Part shown: positions 60,717-64,000 of the stretch, piece by piece
Layout of the letters: each line of letters begins with the position of its first letter
How positions within the stretch are numbered: position 1 is the first letter of the stretch
NCBI GenBank assembly: GCA_011032825.1
Contig: JAADJZ010000009.1
Location: forward strand, 434,001 to 498,000
Reading direction: 5' to 3'
Origin: Massariosphaeria phaeospora
Taxonomy: Eukaryota; Ascomycota; Dothideomycetes; Pleosporales
DNA length: 64,000 nucleotides
Translations under genes and position numbers: made by a program
Notes under the pieces: model-generated
Told to the model about the DNA's origin: nothing
Seen by the model: the letters and a program-made list of their open reading frames with translations, nothing else
Database searches by the model: none

Positions 60717-61050
60717 TTCACGGACTAGTTGCATGAAAGAGCAATTGGCAAGGTTCCATTGATGACTTGTCTTATAAGATTGGTACTTGCGACCTTGGAA
60801 CAGCCACTGGTCTGCTCAAATGTATTATAGATGGATACCCTTTGAATGACCACCCCTTTTGGGACCTTTCGCCGTTCAGGCACTTTAAACGAAGACCTGC
60901 ACTACCCTTCAGCTCCGTAGAATCAACTGATCATCAGCGAAGAGGTTGAATTTATGTCTCGGCGTTTCGCGTTGGGGCCCGCGGCCTGAGTTGCTTGTTG
61001 TGTGTAGGGCTCGAATTGACTTTGCAAGCTGCGTGATCACGTCGCTGCCT
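60717..61050. other. Convergent intergenic region, zinc-knuckle and Cwf18 genes
   Basis: 334 bp of presumed 3-prime UTRs; nothing else seen. Confidence 0.5.
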
Positions 61051-61671
61051 TCAGCTAACATCCTCTTCATCCTTGTTCCGATCCGCCTCCTCTTCTCTCT
61101 CCTTCAAATGCATTGCTTCCACCAACTCGCTTCCCTCCATACCAACCTCTTCCCCCTGTCCACTCGTATCCTTACCCGTGACAGTCCTTGCCCTCTCCTG
61201 TTTCTGCACCTCCACACGCTCCTTGACCAGCCGCGCAATTGCATTCTCGGTCAGCACATCCAGCGACTTTGTCTTCTCCTGTAGATCACGCTTGAGATCC
61301 CAGTTCGGCTTCTTGGGCTGTAGCTTGAACAGATCGAGCGGCTTGTCCTCGTTCTCCTCTTCCTGTTGCGTTTTCCGGGTCTCGAGCGCGAGTTGCTCGG
61401 CCTTGTATTCTAGGGTGGAGGTTTTGTCGGCGATGGGCGCGGAGTCGAAGCCGAGCTTGACGTTGCGTGTTTCCGGGTCGTAGTTGCGGCCACTGAGGTA
61501 GGCTTTTGTGATGGGCTCGGGCTCCGGATCTGTGCGTATGAGGGAGGTGGAGGCGCCTTCGTCTGTCGCCGCGTCGTCTGTGGGGGCTTGTTTGCGCTTG
61601 AGTGATTTGAGTTGCGCCAGGCGGCTTTTGCGGTCGTTGGCCGCGGCGGAGAGTTTCTCGTGGGAGGACAT
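61051..61671 (-). CDS. cwf18: Spliceosomal protein Cwf18 (CCDC12 homologue)
   Basis: Single exon, 206 residues. Member of the Prp19/NTC-associated spliceosome proteins. Family sequence is clear in the middle: SGRNYDPETRNVKLGF near residue 60-75, and LDLFKLQPKKPNWDLKRDL with TKSLDVLTENAIARLVKERVE near 115-155. The N-terminal MSSHEKLSAAANDRKSRLAQLK and the acidic C-terminal tail are as in fungal homologues. It faces the zinc-knuckle gene tail-to-tail across 334 bp. Confidence 0.92.
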   Translation of the reverse strand: MSSHEKLSAAANDRKSRLAQLKSLKRKQAPTDDAATDEGASTSLIRTDPEPEPITKAYLSGRNYDPETRNVKLGFDSAPIADKTSTLEYKAEQLALETRKTQQEEENEDKPLDLFKLQPKKPNWDLKRDLQEKTKSLDVLTENAIARLVKERVEVQKQERARTVTGKDTSGQGEEVGMEGSELVEAMHLKEREEEADRNKDEEDVS

Positions 61672-61950
61672 GCTGGAGGTCTCGCTTCCGTCGCACTTTA
61701 GGGAACTTCTTTTGATAGGTGGGCTTTCTAGGTAGTTTAGAAAAGCCTAAAACCGCGAATCTCGGTGTGTATATTGTGACAAAGATATCTCATCAAACTA
61801 CTGAGTTTGAAGATGCGGAAAGCTCGGTGGTGTCGGCATGTGGCGGTGGCGGTGCGCACTAAATGTTCAGCCATAACTTTAGCCTTGCCGAAACTTTTAC
61901 ATCGCGACTCCATGCACTCTCGCTCATTCATCTCATCGCATCATGACTCG

Positions 61951-64000
61951 ATGACGACTATAAGTACTCTACTCTTCCATGCCCCGAGCCTGCATTCCAA
62001 ATGCCAGGTTTCTTGCCAGCGCAGACACCACCCTCACTTTGCCCTATCTCGCACCTCGAGTTTTCGCCGAACCTCCTTTTCCACGACACCATCTAAGACT
62101 AAATGTCGTAAAGAGCACACAAAAACAAGAGAAAGGGAGTGGGACGGGAATAATCCAGCCTTCGCGCGCTTTGGGTAGCTCAAGACACAATGGCTATAGG
62201 CCTAAAAGGAAAAACGATGGCGGAGTTCAGTTTACGCCGGAGTTGCAATCTTCTAGACGCGGACGACTTACAGGACCGTCCTTAGCGATGGGGCGCAATG
62301 TGTTGCAAACACCAACGCAGTCCGGCCCTGTGGGCCTGCGTTACGCTGAGATTTTTTCCTTTGCTCGTAAGCAGCTGAGATCTTACTCGACGAAACCACA
62401 ACCTACACGGAAAGTCAGGAGGGTTAGGACGACGCGAGTCAGAGAGGAAAAAGTTATACGAACTAAGAGAGTTAGGACGATTCGAGTCAGGGAGGTCAAG
62501 ACGACGGTGCCAGCCACGAGGGTAGGGACGAGGCCCAGCATCATAACTACCATCAATCAGCCTAATGTAGAGAGAGACCTGGCGAAACCACCAGCACGAC
62601 TAGAGTTGCGCCGCCAAAGAGGTCTACAAATAGCGAATAAACGGTTCCAAACATTCGTTTACTTTGAGTCAGAGAAGGGGCCGAGAATCTGGATGAACCA
62701 AGGTCGCTACAGGTCTTTGGTGCGCCGCCTATACAACCTTAGACGTCAAGAGAAGACGGTACTCGACATGACAACATGGGCTGGAGAATCCGGAAAACAA
62801 CGGGTGTTGATCCAGGGCTTTGCTGCTCTCGAGCGAAGAGTATATCGTTCCCTGAGGAGTCAAACGTACGAAGTTAAAGTACAGTGTGGCGAACTTCCCT
62901 GTCAAGAGTGGGCTCGGGCGCTATTTGAAGAGACACAGAGCTACGAAGAGGTGCAGGGAAGATGGAAGACTTTAAGTGAAGACTTCAGGGCGGAGCACTG
63001 GCATATCTTGCTTTTCTACCTTCTGGACAAGTCGCCAAGCCACGCTCTTCAGTTTATACGCATTCTAGGAGATGGATCTTTGGTCAAATCCAGTCTAGAC
63101 AAGATGATACTTGCGGATGCCCTCGGCTACTTAGCGAAATTCTACACACTCTCCGGATCAGATGAACCAGGTCGTTTTCTCTTTATTCCAACCTTCCATT
63201 ACATATCAAGTCAAATCTTAAACAAGTATCCCTCTGCATGTTCTCAGGATCTTCTACTCGACATTACACGACTAGCGAACATCGAGGAGCTCAAAAGCGT
63301 CTTCGATCTCTTGGAAAGCGGGATAAGATATTTTAGCTTTGATACCCTGTTGCATTATGCAAACACCTTTGGCTGCAGTGGTGAGCACGAATATGCTTTG
63401 CGTTGTTTGAGCGGAATCACCCAGAGGGCGTCAAGCAGTACTGCACAAGATATTATTGTTGAGCGCAGGCGGTTTCAGTGGAGCTGCGCCGTCATTCTCC
63501 GCAATGTCGTTGAGACAACAGAGACCGTGGCCGGACTCTTGAAAATCGGTGTGAAGCTTAATATCTTGCTGTACAACATCATTATGCGGAAGGCTATGCA
63601 GGCGGGGGACTACTCTACTGCGTTTCGAGTCTACAATCTCTTAGGAGAAAATCAGATGGAGCCGGACAAGTACACCTATTCCATCTTGCTTCATGGATGC
63701 ACCACGGCAGGTGATCCTGCAATGTTCGAAGATTTCGCCGAACATTGTGCCGTAATGGCGCAGAAGTTGGAAGATCCCTATCTGGCAGCTGGGTATCTTC
63801 ACTACCTCTACGTTCGTCACTATCCCAGCCACAACGACGTCAGCGAACTTACGGCTATCCTTTGTCATGCATACACGCGGCTCTTCTCGACGAAAACACT
63901 CGAGTCATTCGTCCTCTCTGGCAGTCTGATGTACCGGCACCTGGTTGCCGAAAGTCGTCGTGACCCAGAGTCCGTACCTTTCGAACCACCGCCTCTTGCT
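61951..64000 (+). CDS. Mitochondrial PPR protein, partial at right edge
   Basis: A long frame runs open from the ATG at 62288 to the end of the window without a stop. It contains a clear pentatricopeptide repeat (YNIIMRKAMQAGDYSTAFRV, LLGENQMEPDKYTYSILLHG) and more degenerate helical repeats before it, so it is an organelle RNA-binding protein by family. A mitochondrial-type presequence (ALSRTSSFRRTSFSTTPSKT) lies upstream in another frame (ATG at 61951), and an intron would have to join the two; GTGGGA after residue E in RERE joined to the acceptor ending CTATAG at about 62199 keeps frame but is weak. The start and first exon are thus uncertain, while the part from 62288 is firm. The 3-prime end is missing. 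Confidence 0.7.
62423..62495 (+). repeat. 48-bp-period direct repeat in the PPR gene N-terminus
   Basis: A block reading GTTAGGACGACGCGAGTCAG at 62423 recurs at 62471 with two changes. It encodes an Arg/Val/Thr-rich segment (RVRTTRVRE..RVRTIRVRE) before the repeats of the PPR domain, in keeping with a basic, expandable linker. Confidence 0.7.

Overview
This window is gene-dense nuclear DNA from a filamentous ascomycete (Pezizomycotina; most like a Dothideomycete, which is an inference from gene content, not a measured placement). The support is consistent: almost every gene is split by short introns of about 45-90 nt with GTRNGT donors and YAG acceptors, branch-like CTRAY motifs lie close to the acceptors, genes lie on both strands without operons, and the products are fungal (AA9 copper monooxygenase, fungal rhodopsin-domain protein, NmrA-like protein, Mep-type ammonium permease, Tvp38, Cex1). 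I reconstructed 34 protein-coding genes by joining exons by hand and checking that each splice keeps frame. I saw no rRNA, tRNA, CRISPR array, transposase or recognisable transposon.

Layout. 0-7.4 kb: mitochondrial porin (VDAC), a mitochondrial J-protein, methionine aminopeptidase 2, U3 snoRNP protein Mpp10. 7.8-15 kb: a looser stretch with a seven-TM rhodopsin-domain protein, an NmrA-like NAD(P)-binding protein, a Tvp38-type Golgi membrane protein and a small 88-bp tandem duplication. 15-17.4 kb: a head-to-head pair, an ER-retained (HDEL) PDI-like protein lacking both active-site cysteines and a secretory prolyl 4-hydroxylase-like dioxygenase. 17.4-28.3 kb: GPI-type cysteine-rich wall protein, an EFM6-like lysine methyltransferase, ammonium transporter with two GATA sites upstream, a secreted HEFGH metallopeptidase whose reading frame is doubtful, a BTB protein and an AA9 LPMO. 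29-34 kb: a hypothetical protein, Pex19, Ubc9 and a PABPN1-like RNA-binding protein. 35-39 kb: a 996-residue PHD/winged-helix regulator. 39-50 kb: Cex1/SCYL1, Ndc1, Pep12-like syntaxin, a second BTB protein, mevalonate diphosphate decarboxylase, cytochrome c heme lyase. 50-64 kb: Sec23, a third BTB protein, an R3H-SUZ RNA-binding protein, a zinc-knuckle SR-rich protein, Cwf18, and the start of a mitochondrial PPR protein that runs off the right edge.

Most of this is housekeeping (secretion, mitochondria, peroxisome, splicing, sterol synthesis) and needs no special explanation. The parts that repay a second look are the redox-dead PDI/prolyl-hydroxylase divergent pair, the PHD plus zinc-motif plus winged-helix regulator (with a probable GC-AG intron that completes a CxxC motif), an in-frame 54-nt intron carrying the knuckle histidine in the ZCCHC10-like gene, and three related BTB proteins within 30 kb. 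All exon boundaries are predictions from sequence and have not been checked against transcripts.
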